NCBI RefSeq assembly: GCF_032852305.1
Contig: NZ_CP136594.1
Location: 2,827,501 to 2,891,500 of the forward strand
DNA: 64,000 nt
Origin: Parasphingorhabdus sp. SCSIO 66989
GTDB lineage: Bacteria > Pseudomonadota > Alphaproteobacteria > Sphingomonadales > Sphingomonadaceae
Direction: 5' to 3'
Shown piece after piece: positions 52,704-60,242 of this stretch. A program made the position numbers and the translations under genes. How positions within the stretch are numbered: position 1 is the first letter of the stretch; each line of letters opens with the position of its first letter. The notes below the pieces were generated by a model. The model was given only the letters and a program-made list of their open reading frames with translations. It ran no database searches and was not told the DNA's origin.

Positions 52704-53528
52704 ATGGCAAATAAGGCTTCATCCGCTACGAGCGGAAATGACAGTTCACAAGGAAAGTGGTTGCTTATGTCAACAGGCATCGCCGTAGCTGTAGCTGCAG
52801 GTATTGGAATATTCATGTGGCAGGGCGGATCAACCGCAGCCACCGAGACCGACAAGGCCGCACGCGCCGCCGGAATCAACGCTGAGCAGCAAGAGGCGTT
52901 TGAAGAGATTGTACGTCAGTATATTCTCGACAACCCAGAGATCATCCCCGAAGCGATTGATCGGCTGCGCGCCAAACAAGCGGCAGAACGGATCGACGGC
53001 ATTCGTGACCAGATCGAAAAACCGTTTGAGCAAGGCTTTGCCGGCAACCCCAATGGCGATGTTGTTCTGGTGGAATTTTCTGATTTTGCCTGTGGCTATT
53101 GCCGCCAAAGTGTCGGCGACGTGGCGCGCCTGCTCAGCGAAGACCCTAATCTGAAAGTGGTCTTCCGCGAACTCCCCATCCTCTCCGATGCCAGCGGCAA
53201 GGCAGCGCAGATGGCACTCGCTGCAGCCAATCAGGACCGCTATTACAGCTTCCACAAAGCTATGTTTGACGCTGGCCGCCCTTCAGATCAAACGATCGAA
53301 GCCGCCGCCAAATCAGCAGGCATGGACTTGGAAGCGGCGAAAGCATTTATTAGCACCCCCGCCGCGCAGGCGGAACTGGAAAGCAATATCCGCATAGCGC
53401 AACAGTTGGAGTTTACTGGAACACCAAGCTGGGTCATCGGCAACCAGATATTTAGCGGCGCGGTGGGCTATGATCAGCTTAAAGCCGCGATTGAGGCTGA
53501 ACGGGCCAATGGCAAGACTGATAGCTAA
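52704..53528 (+). CDS. DsbA family thiol oxidoreductase
   Basis: 274 aa. An N-terminal membrane anchor (GKWLLMSTGIAVAVAAGIGI) is followed by a helical linker and a thioredoxin fold with DFACGYCRQSVGD (Cys130-Gly-Tyr-Cys133) and cis-Pro region TGTPSWVIGNQIFSGAVG. It resembles Com1/BdbD/ScsC-like DsbA proteins that make or isomerise disulfides in the periplasm. It lies 26 bp after the BepA-like protease and 15 bp before a second M48 protease, so the three probably form an envelope-quality operon. Confidence 0.92.
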   Translation: MANKASSATSGNDSSQGKWLLMSTGIAVAVAAGIGIFMWQGGSTAATETDKAARAAGINAEQQEAFEEIVRQYILDNPEIIPEAIDRLRAKQAAERIDGIRDQIEKPFEQGFAGNPNGDVVLVEFSDFACGYCRQSVGDVARLLSEDPNLKVVFRELPILSDASGKAAQMALAAANQDRYYSFHKAMFDAGRPSDQTIEAAAKSAGMDLEAAKAFISTPAAQAELESNIRIAQQLEFTGTPSWVIGNQIFSGAVGYDQLKAAIEAERANGKTDS

Positions 53529-53543
53529 GCTATAGGACTGTCG

Positions 53544-54641
53544 GTGATAACAAGATGGGCCCTCATTGCCCTGATCGGGGCGTTACTGGCGGCGTTTGCG
53601 CCCCTTGCATCTTCTGCCCATGCGCAAACCAATGCAGAGGATAGCTCCACACTTGCCCCTTTCTTTGCGCTGCAAGAGCAGGATCAGCGGGTCTTCTCCA
53701 TCGGCCATCGCCTGCTGAGCGCCAATACCGACTATTGCAGCAGCCGCGTGACCAATTTCGGTTTCCAGCTGCACAGCCTGGATCAATATGGCGATCCTTC
53801 AGCGGCGCAATCCGCTTTTGGATTGGTATCGGGATATCCATCAATAAGCGCGCTCGTCCAAAACGGAGCTGCAGAGCGAGCTGGATTGCAAAAAAATGAC
53901 GTGATCCTGGCTGTTTTTGCCCAAGGTCGCCAGATTGCCTGGCCTAAGTCAGGAATTGGCCCGCATAGAGTTACCCAAGGAAACTACACTATCTGGCCCA
54001 CATCTGAAACCGAACAGAGTGAGCTGGCGCCTGCCATCATGCTCGCGCGCATGCTGGCTAACCGCCCCCTCAAGCATGAGGAGATTACTTTTGCTGTTCA
54101 GCGCAATGGCGAGCAGATCTATCTGCCAGTAAAGCCTGATATCACTTGCGCCACACGGTTTCAGCTTGAGTCCAGCAGAAAGCGCCGCGCCGCAACCGAT
54201 GGGGAACTGATAACCATCACGACCAAACTCGTCGAAATAACCCGTAATGATGAGGAACTGGCGGCGATATTGGCACATGAATTGGCCCACAATTTCCTGC
54301 AGCATCCAGACAAGCTTACTGCTGCGGGTGTTGATCGCGGTCTATTGGGACAGCTGGGCAGCAGTGCCGGGAAAATTAAAGCCACCGAGATTGAGGCAGA
54401 CCGGCTTTCAGTCTGGCTGATGGCCAATGCCGGTTTTGATCCGGAAGGCGCGATCCGCTTCTGGACATTCTTTGGCAAGAAATATGGCAAGGGAATCTTC
54501 TCTGCCCCCACCCATTATCGCTGGAAGAAACGGGTCCGCCTTTTTGAAGAAGAAATCGCCGCCATGGCAACGGCTGAGCGCGATGAGAACGGCCTGCTCC
54601 CGCCACCGCTGTTGCTGAGTGGCGGGGCAGAGATTGATTAA
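53544..54641 (+). CDS. Exported M48 family metalloprotease with PDZ-like region
   Basis: 365 aa from a GTG start with a signal peptide (ALIALIGALLAAFAPLASSA HA). Residues 95-165 look like a degenerate PDZ (NGAAERAGLQKNDVILAVFA). Catalytic HELAH (His245, Glu246, His249) and the ligand EIEADRLSVWLM follow. Probably a periplasmic protease or chaperone distinct from the upstream BepA-like protein. Its TAA stop overlaps the stop of the convergent HD gene. Confidence 0.86.
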   Translation: MITRWALIALIGALLAAFAPLASSAHAQTNAEDSSTLAPFFALQEQDQRVFSIGHRLLSANTDYCSSRVTNFGFQLHSLDQYGDPSAAQSAFGLVSGYPSISALVQNGAAERAGLQKNDVILAVFAQGRQIAWPKSGIGPHRVTQGNYTIWPTSETEQSELAPAIMLARMLANRPLKHEEITFAVQRNGEQIYLPVKPDITCATRFQLESSRKRRAATDGELITITTKLVEITRNDEELAAILAHELAHNFLQHPDKLTAAGVDRGLLGQLGSSAGKIKATEIEADRLSVWLMANAGFDPEGAIRFWTFFGKKYGKGIFSAPTHYRWKKRVRLFEEEIAAMATAERDENGLLPPPLLLSGGAEID

Positions 54642-55279
54642 TCCATATAGATTGAGTTGATCGGCCGCGCCATTACCCGCTGTACCATCGGCTCGAAGAA
54701 GCTTAAAGGCGCGCTCTCATAATTGGCGTCGAAGGCTGACTGGTCATATTTCTCGCAAAAATCGGCACAGGCCTGAAAATGCTCATGGCCGCGATAGGCC
54801 TCGCGCATATCGCGATCCTGCCCCAGATGGTGGAAGAAATAATAGCCCTGAAAAATGCCGTGCTTCTCGGTGATCCAGTGCAGTTCCTTGCTGACAAAGG
54901 GTTTGAGGATCGCGGCGGCAACATCAGGGTGGTTATAGCTGCCCAGCGTATCGCCAATATCATGCAGCAGCGCCATCACGACATAGTCTTCGGGGCGGCC
55001 ATCGCGATGCGCCCGGGTCGCGGTTTGCAAGCTATGTTCCAAACGGTCGATAGGGAAACCGCCATAATCGCCGTCCAGCAGCCGCAAATGATCCAGAACA
55101 CGATCAGCAATCTTGGCAGCAAAGGGCATGAAGTGGCTATTGATAGTCGCCCAGTCTTCTTTGGTGCCCTGCTTCATCTCGGGGAATTTAGCGCGCGCCT
55201 CGTAATTGTCCGCGTCAGCCGTCTCAGGCGCGTGCATGGCGTCGCCGCCCAGTGCTGCATCATCCATCATTCTCTCCAT
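54638..55279 (-). CDS. HD domain-containing protein (PhnZ/MIOX-like fold)
   Basis: 213 aa from ATG 55279. An in-frame ATG at 55381 would add a hydrophobic stretch (VAIGAALLTMFCGACS) that could be a lipoprotein signal, so the start is uncertain. HD motifs: LEHSLQTATRAHRDG, VVMALLHDIGDTLGSYNHPD and KHGIFQGYYFFHHLG, a spacing shared with mixed-valence di-iron oxygenases such as PhnZ and inositol oxygenase. Function unknown; oxidation of a phosphonate or polyol is a family-based guess. Confidence 0.8.
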   Translation of the reverse strand: MERMMDDAALGGDAMHAPETADADNYEARAKFPEMKQGTKEDWATINSHFMPFAAKIADRVLDHLRLLDGDYGGFPIDRLEHSLQTATRAHRDGRPEDYVVMALLHDIGDTLGSYNHPDVAAAILKPFVSKELHWITEKHGIFQGYYFFHHLGQDRDMREAYRGHEHFQACADFCEKYDQSAFDANYESAPLSFFEPMVQRVMARPINSIYMD

Positions 55280-55401
55280 TGTTTTTCCCTGCTTATCACA
55301 GCCAATTCGGATGGAACAGGCCCCGCAAAACATCGTCAGCAAGGCCGCGCCAATCGCAACACGCCTTTTCACACAGATCAAAAACGCCTAACTGATAAAC
55401 C

Positions 55402-56589
55402 ATGGCCCTAAGCCCGTTTCAACCGACGCCGTTCTTTGCGAACAAGAACCGTGCCTTCTGGAATCTCCAGCTGGCCGGCTGGTTCGGCGCGATGCTGCTG
55501 CGTGCGCTGAGCGGCATTGCCAATGGTCAGCCGGTTAGCTTTCTGGCGGTGGTCGTGGTCAATACAATCGCCGGATATTCGATCTCGCTGATTCTGGCGG
55601 TGATCTATCGCGCGCTGATGAACCGCAAGCCGATTATCACCTGGGGCCTGTCGATCCTGTCGCTGGCCTTTGCGGTGATCCTCTACACCTTCATCGATGC
55701 CTGGGTTTTCTCGCTCTATCTGCAGGACAGCGATACTGCCTTTACCGCGTTGATCATCGGCATGTTCTTTCTCAACCTTATGCTCTTGGGAGCATGGTCT
55801 GCGCTCTATTACGCCATTAATTTCTTCCTTCAGGTTGAGGAAAAGGCCGACCAGCTTCAGCGCCTAGAGGGACAGGCCACAAGCGCGCAACTGGCCATGC
55901 TGCGCTATCAGCTTAACCCGCATTTCCTGTTCAATACGCTGAACAGCATCTCGACCTTGGTGCTTCTCAAAGAGACCGAGCCAGCCAATGCCATGCTGTC
56001 ACGCCTGTCATCGTTCCTGCGCTATACTTTGGTCAATGAACCGACAGGTCGCGTTACTGTCGCACAGGAAGTGGAGACGCTGAAACTCTATCTCGAGATC
56101 GAGAAAATGCGCTTTGAAGAACGCCTGCGCACGGTTTTTGATATTCAGGAAGAAACCCGTGATGCGCTGATGCCTTCGCTGTTGCTGCAACCTTTGGTCG
56201 AAAACTCTATCAAATATGCGGTGACGCCGCTCGAAGAAGGCGCCGACATCACCATCACCACCCGCTTGGCCGGGGAGAATCTGCGCATAACCGTGTCAGA
56301 TACCGGCCCTGGCGTGCAGAATGAGGCAGATAGCAACGCCACTTTGCCAACTGCGGTATCGTCTACAGGTGTCGGCTTGACGAATATCCGCGACCGACTG
56401 GCGCAGGCCTATGGCGATAACCATATGTTCCAGATACGCTCGTCGGCAGATCAGAACGGATTTGCCGTGATAATCGAGCTGCCGATGGAAACACGCGAGC
56501 AGCAGCGACGAGAAAAGGAAGAACGCGAGCGCGAAGAACGCGAGCGAGAAAGAATAGAAAATGACGATAAGAACCTTGTTAGTGGATGA
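55402..56589 (+). CDS. Sensor histidine kinase, LytS/YehU type
   Basis: 395 aa. Four transmembrane helices (about 25-45, 50-70, 80-105 and 115-142), a short coiled coil, then the His_kinase domain with the phosphoacceptor in MLRYQLNPHFLFNTLNSIST (His174) and an HATPase with SLLLQPLVENSIKYAV and GVGLTNIRDRLAQAYG. The C-terminus is a highly charged Glu/Arg run. It overlaps the LytTR regulator gene by 29 bp. The signal is unknown. Confidence 0.95.
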   Translation: MALSPFQPTPFFANKNRAFWNLQLAGWFGAMLLRALSGIANGQPVSFLAVVVVNTIAGYSISLILAVIYRALMNRKPIITWGLSILSLAFAVILYTFIDAWVFSLYLQDSDTAFTALIIGMFFLNLMLLGAWSALYYAINFFLQVEEKADQLQRLEGQATSAQLAMLRYQLNPHFLFNTLNSISTLVLLKETEPANAMLSRLSSFLRYTLVNEPTGRVTVAQEVETLKLYLEIEKMRFEERLRTVFDIQEETRDALMPSLLLQPLVENSIKYAVTPLEEGADITITTRLAGENLRITVSDTGPGVQNEADSNATLPTAVSSTGVGLTNIRDRLAQAYGDNHMFQIRSSADQNGFAVIIELPMETREQQRREKEEREREERERERIENDDKNLVSG

Positions 56590-57361
56590 TGAGAAACTGG
56601 CGATTCAGGGCATGCAGGTCCGTCTCGCCGAGTTTGAGGATATCGAGATTGTCGATACCTGCACCAATGGCCGCGAGGCGATCCGCAAGATCAAGACGCT
56701 GAAACCCGATCTGGTGTTTCTCGATATCCAGATGCCGGGCTTTGATGGCTTTGCCGTGGTCAAAGGCATTATGGACATTGAGCCGCCTCTGATCGTTTTC
56801 TGCACCGCCTATTCCGATCACGCCCTGCGCGCCTTTGAGACCCAAGCGGTCGATTATCTGATGAAACCGGTCGAGACCGACCGTCTGGCGGATACGATAG
56901 CGCGGATAAGGGAGCGTCTGGCCGACAAGCGCGTGCGCGATGAAGCGGACAAGCTGCGCGGCCTGCTCAGCGAAGTTGCGCCCGAAGCCGCTGAAGAACT
57001 GGAACAGTCGGAAGACACACCGGCACCGAGCCGCTATGAGAAGCTGATCAACGTGAAGGATCGCGGCCAGATATTCCGTGTCGATGTCGATACCATCGAG
57101 CGCATTGATGCCGCGGGTGACTATATGTGCATCTACACCGCCGATAACTCGCTGATCCTGCGCGAAACAATGAAGGATCTGGAAAAGCGGCTGGACCCGA
57201 AAAACTTCCAGCGCGTGCATCGTTCGACCATCGTCAATCTCGATCAGGTGCGTCAGGTTAAGCCGCACACCAATGGCGAGTGTTTTCTGGTGCTGGAATC
57301 GGGCGCAGAGGTAAAAGTATCACGCTCCTATCGCGATGTTGTCACGCGATTTGTGCATTAA
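56561..57361 (+). CDS. LytTR family response regulator
   Basis: 266 aa. The receiver domain has LLVDDEKLAI, phospho-acceptor Asp55 (LVFLDIQMPGFDGF), the TAYSDHAL threonine region and Lys102 (YLMKPVE). A linker rich in acidic residues leads to a LytTR DNA-binding domain at about 163-266 (KDRGQIFRVDVDTIERIDAA GDYMCIYT; FQRVHRSTIVNLDQV). It forms a two-component pair with the overlapping kinase. LytTR regulators often control surface or virulence functions; the target here is unknown. Confidence 0.95.
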   Translation: MTIRTLLVDDEKLAIQGMQVRLAEFEDIEIVDTCTNGREAIRKIKTLKPDLVFLDIQMPGFDGFAVVKGIMDIEPPLIVFCTAYSDHALRAFETQAVDYLMKPVETDRLADTIARIRERLADKRVRDEADKLRGLLSEVAPEAAEELEQSEDTPAPSRYEKLINVKDRGQIFRVDVDTIERIDAAGDYMCIYTADNSLILRETMKDLEKRLDPKNFQRVHRSTIVNLDQVRQVKPHTNGECFLVLESGAEVKVSRSYRDVVTRFVH

Positions 57362-57385
57362 GCACGGCATTGACCAGAGGAGGCC

Positions 57386-57880
57386 ATCGGCGATATTTCC
57401 GGCATTTTCAACTTCCTGCGCCTGCGCGACAGGATAACCACCTCTGGACAGCCAGGTCCAGAGCAGCTGGCGAGCCTTAAAGATGATGGCGTTACAACCA
57501 TCATCAATCTGGCCCTGCATGATCATCCAAAGGCTATTGAGGATGAAGCGGGTGTCTGCCGCGAGCTGGGCCTTGAATACATCCATATTCCAGTGGCCTT
57601 TGATGCGCCAAAAGCGGAAGACTATGAACGGTTTCGCAACGCCATGGACGGCAGAAAAGGTGAACGCATCCATGTCCACTGCATCGTCAACGCGCGCGTA
57701 ACCGCCTTTTTCTACAAATATGATCAGGAAACCGGCCTGTTATCCGAGCCAAGAGCACGATCACAGATGGTGAATATCTGGAAGCCCGGCGGCATATGGG
57801 CCGAGTTTATCGGCGATGATAGCCGCATCGATGAAGACCATCTCTATGCCGGACGCGATTATCCGCGATCGCAAGATTAA
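57386..57880 (+). CDS. Phosphatase-like protein (DUF442/tyrosine phosphatase-like), no standard start codon
   Basis: 164 codons reading IGDISGIFNFLRLRDRITTS GQP, then GVTTIINLALHDHP, LEYIHIPVAFDAPKAED and the P-loop-like VHCIVNARVTAFFY (HCxxNxR). This matches short proteins annotated as protein tyrosine phosphatase/beta-lactamase hydrolase-like. Family similarity extends to the first codon, but no ATG, GTG or TTG is in frame between the stop at 57371 and the middle of the gene (57593). An ATC sits at 57386 after AGAGGAGG. It may start at ATC or have lost its start codon by mutation. Confidence 0.68.
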   Translation: MGDISGIFNFLRLRDRITTSGQPGPEQLASLKDDGVTTIINLALHDHPKAIEDEAGVCRELGLEYIHIPVAFDAPKAEDYERFRNAMDGRKGERIHVHCIVNARVTAFFYKYDQETGLLSEPRARSQMVNIWKPGGIWAEFIGDDSRIDEDHLYAGRDYPRSQD

Positions 57881-57898
57881 AGCGGACCTGACATTAAG

Positions 57899-58000
57899 CG
57901 TCATCCCGGCGAAGGTCGGGATCCATAGCATCTCTCAGATACGCAAAGGTCTCTGCCAAATTGAGAGGCGGAATAGACCCCGGCCTTCGCCGGGGTGACG
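57899..58000. repeat. REP-type inverted repeat (CGTCATCCCGGCGAAGG family)
   Basis: cgtcatcccggcgaaggtcg at 57899 and its complement ending cgccggggtgacg at 58000 bracket about 100 bp. The pair is a typical dispersed palindrome of sphingomonads and related alphaproteobacteria. It lies between convergent genes (57880 and 58013) and may act as a bidirectional terminator. Confidence 0.85.
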
Positions 58001-58012
58001 CAGGCATCTGGG

Positions 58013-58447
58013 CTAACGCTTCTCCGCAAAAAAAGTTCGCAATAACTCGGCCGACTCCTCCTCGGCAATCCCGGCATAAACCTCCGGCCGGTGATGCACG
58101 GTCGGTTGGCTGAAAAGCCGCGGGCCATGCTCGACCGCGCCGCCCTTCGGGTCGCTGGCACCATAATAAAGGCGGCGGATGCGCGCATGGGCGATAGCCC
58201 CTGTGCACATGGCGCAGGGCTCCAGTGTTACCCACAGGTCGCAATCAATAAGCTGTGATGTCCCAAGTGCCTTGGCTGCACGGCGCAAAACGACAATCTC
58301 GGCATGGGCCGTTGGATCATAATCGGCGCGTGGGCTATTATGCGCCGTGGCAATAACTTCTCCATCGCGCACAATGACCGCGCCTACGGGGACTTCGCCC
58401 AGCCGCATGGCCTCTCGCGCCTGTTCCAGCGCCTGATCCATAAACAT
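58013..58447 (-). CDS. tadA: tRNA-specific adenosine deaminase
   Basis: 144 aa from ATG 58447; the frame is open to 58516, so the start is not certain. Zinc deaminase motifs: TAHAEIVVLR (His48, Glu50) and LEPCAMCTGAIAHARI (Cys78, Cys81). TadA converts A34 to inosine in tRNA-Arg(ACG). The C-terminus (ESAELLRTFFAEKR) is typical of TadA, which separates it from guanine deaminases. Confidence 0.93.
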   Translation of the reverse strand: MFMDQALEQAREAMRLGEVPVGAVIVRDGEVIATAHNSPRADYDPTAHAEIVVLRRAAKALGTSQLIDCDLWVTLEPCAMCTGAIAHARIRRLYYGASDPKGGAVEHGPRLFSQPTVHHRPEVYAGIAEEESAELLRTFFAEKR

Positions 58448-58584
58448 TCCGGGTTTTCCGCCTGCCATAGCGGCGCTAAACCGCATGGCCTGTAGATTGT
58501 AAAGCGCTTTGTCCATTGACGATCCCGGCGCTGACCGCTATGTGCCGCGCTTCCCAACGAGATTTTGATTCTAGGATGTGAACG

Positions 58585-58866
58585 ATGTCGCGTATCTGCG
58601 AACTGACCGGCAAGGGCCGTATGGTGGGCCACAATGTATCCCACGCAAACAACAAGACCAAGCGCGTGTTTCTGCCGAATCTGCAGAATGTTACGCTGAT
58701 GTCTGACAAGCTGGAGCGCAGCTTCAAATTCCGCGTTTCAACCTCGGGCCTGCGCTCGGTTGAGCATGTTGGCGGTCTGGACAACTGGCTGCTGAAAACC
58801 TCTGATGACAAGCTTTCTGCGCGTGCCATCAAGGTGAAAAAAGAGCTGAAAAAGGCTGCTGCCTGA
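58585..58866 (+). CDS. rpmB: 50S ribosomal protein L28
   Basis: 93 aa. Signature [28 protein letters not shown], then [20 protein letters not shown]. Long alphaproteobacterial form with a basic C-terminal helix ([11 protein letters not shown]). There is no Zn-binding Cys cluster. A strong terminator follows 36 bp after the stop. Confidence 0.98.
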   Translation: MSRICELTGKGRMVGHNVSHANNKTKRVFLPNLQNVTLMSDKLERSFKFRVSTSGLRSVEHVGGLDNWLLKTSDDKLSARAIKVKKELKKAAA

Positions 58867-58902
58867 GCGCAACCCGCTCACGCACATAGCTGAAGATATT
58901 AC

Positions 58903-58940
58903 AAGCCGCTGGAAACAATGCTGTTTCCAGCGGCTTTTTG
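58903..58940 (+). terminator. Intrinsic terminator of rpmB
   Basis: Perfect 15-bp stem (aagccgctggaaaca/tgtttccagcggctt) with a 4-nt loop; the right arm runs into TTTTT. It also ends just before the stop codon of the convergent gene (58945). Confidence 0.93.
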
Positions 58941-58944
58941 CGTG

Positions 58945-60024
58945 TCACTCTACCGCAGACAGGCCGGGTTTCACGGTTTCCTCTGCATCCAGCCGGTCCA
59001 TATCAAGCCGGAATTTCATTAACAGGCTGCGCTGCACCGTGTTGAAATTATCGTCTGAGGCAATCCACACCATAAGATCGTCATCGCCAGCCTCATCGTC
59101 TCCGCTGGCTTCGCGCGTCACCGCAATCGCTTCCATATTATCGACCGTCAGCGGCGGATCGAGGGCAGCGATCACTCTGCCCTGCAGCAGCACATCCGGG
59201 CCAATATCCGCCGGGTCGGCAACGCTGATCCGCGCCGAAACCCCTTCAAGCACGGTGAAACGGCGGTGGAGAATCAGCAATCGGCCATCGGGTAGAACCG
59301 TGGCATCGGTGATATTATAGCCAATAGGCGGTTTATAGCCGAAGCTTATGACCTCTGCATCGGGGTCAGTAGGATCGCCAATAAACATCAGCGCCTGGGT
59401 CACGCCTGAAGAAACCTGCTCCTCCTCGGAAAACGCCAGAAAGCGCTGATCGCTGAGCAAGGCAATAGCCTCGGGACCACCATTATCCGGCCAGGCACGC
59501 ATGGCTTTGGGGCGATAGCCGCGCTCGGCGCGAACCATTGCAGCATCATAGCGCACAATGCGATTGCTCCCCTCAAAACCAACCCAGAAACGTCCAATTT
59601 CCGCGTCGCGCACAAAGGATTCAGAATCGCGATAGTCTTTGCTCTTATCCTCATCGCGAAAGCCGGGTAACGGGGCGATAAAGTCTTTAGCTGAAGCCCC
59701 TTCCTCAGACGCTTCAGAACCCTGTGCGACTGAAAAGCTGAACAGGGTGCCGCCATCGGATAGTGCCAATATCCGGCCATTTGGGTCGACCAGCATTGAG
59801 GAGATACCGCCAAATTTGCTGTTCTGACTGCGCAATTCCCAGCCTGCGATATAATCCAGTGCGCCAATCTGTCGCTTCTGCGGATTGGCTGAATCAAGCG
59901 CGACCGGGACCAGCGTGATATCCTGCGAATCATTGGCCTCTGCTTCAGGCGAGCGCAAAAATGTGCCAGGTGCCAGCAGGATGACCAGCGAAAGACAGGC
60001 AAGAATACGGCGGATGCGGCGCAT
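58945..60024 (-). CDS. Exported esterase-like phytase family protein
   Basis: 359 aa. ATG 60024 is chosen for its GGGAG ribosome site and signal peptide (RRIRRILACLSLVILLAPGT). The body matches the 'esterase-like activity of phytase' domain (PF13449): FGGISSMLVDPNGRILALSD GG, DSESFVRDAEIGRFWVGFEG, PDNGGPEAIALLSDQRFLAF and DNMEAIAV. A beta-propeller-like secreted protein; the substrate is unknown. An upstream in-frame ATG (60105) is less likely. Confidence 0.87.
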   Translation of the reverse strand: MRRIRRILACLSLVILLAPGTFLRSPEAEANDSQDITLVPVALDSANPQKRQIGALDYIAGWELRSQNSKFGGISSMLVDPNGRILALSDGGTLFSFSVAQGSEASEEGASAKDFIAPLPGFRDEDKSKDYRDSESFVRDAEIGRFWVGFEGSNRIVRYDAAMVRAERGYRPKAMRAWPDNGGPEAIALLSDQRFLAFSEEEQVSSGVTQALMFIGDPTDPDAEVISFGYKPPIGYNITDATVLPDGRLLILHRRFTVLEGVSARISVADPADIGPDVLLQGRVIAALDPPLTVDNMEAIAVTREASGDDEAGDDDLMVWIASDDNFNTVQRSLLMKFRLDMDRLDAEETVKPGLSAVE

Positions 60025-60242
60025 GACACTCCCATAAAGCCTCAAAAACTGGCGGCAACCATGCAATGCGCTCCAAAAGGATATTTTCACCTTGCCCGCA
60101 TGCAATTTCGCTTGGCTGAAAAATCAAAAATGCGATAGGCGAAAAAGATCGACCATTTTACCTTTGGTTGATCCTCCCCCGGATAGTCGGACCGCCCGGC
60201 GCAGCAGCAGCGGAACGACATTTGTTGGAAAGAGCTAAGCCG

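Noticed and set aside
60168-60242. Longer PutA start upstream of ATG 60243
   Set aside because: The added 25 residues (ILPRIVGPPGAAAAERHLLE) do not resemble PutA N-termini, and the start would be TTG without a good ribosome site.
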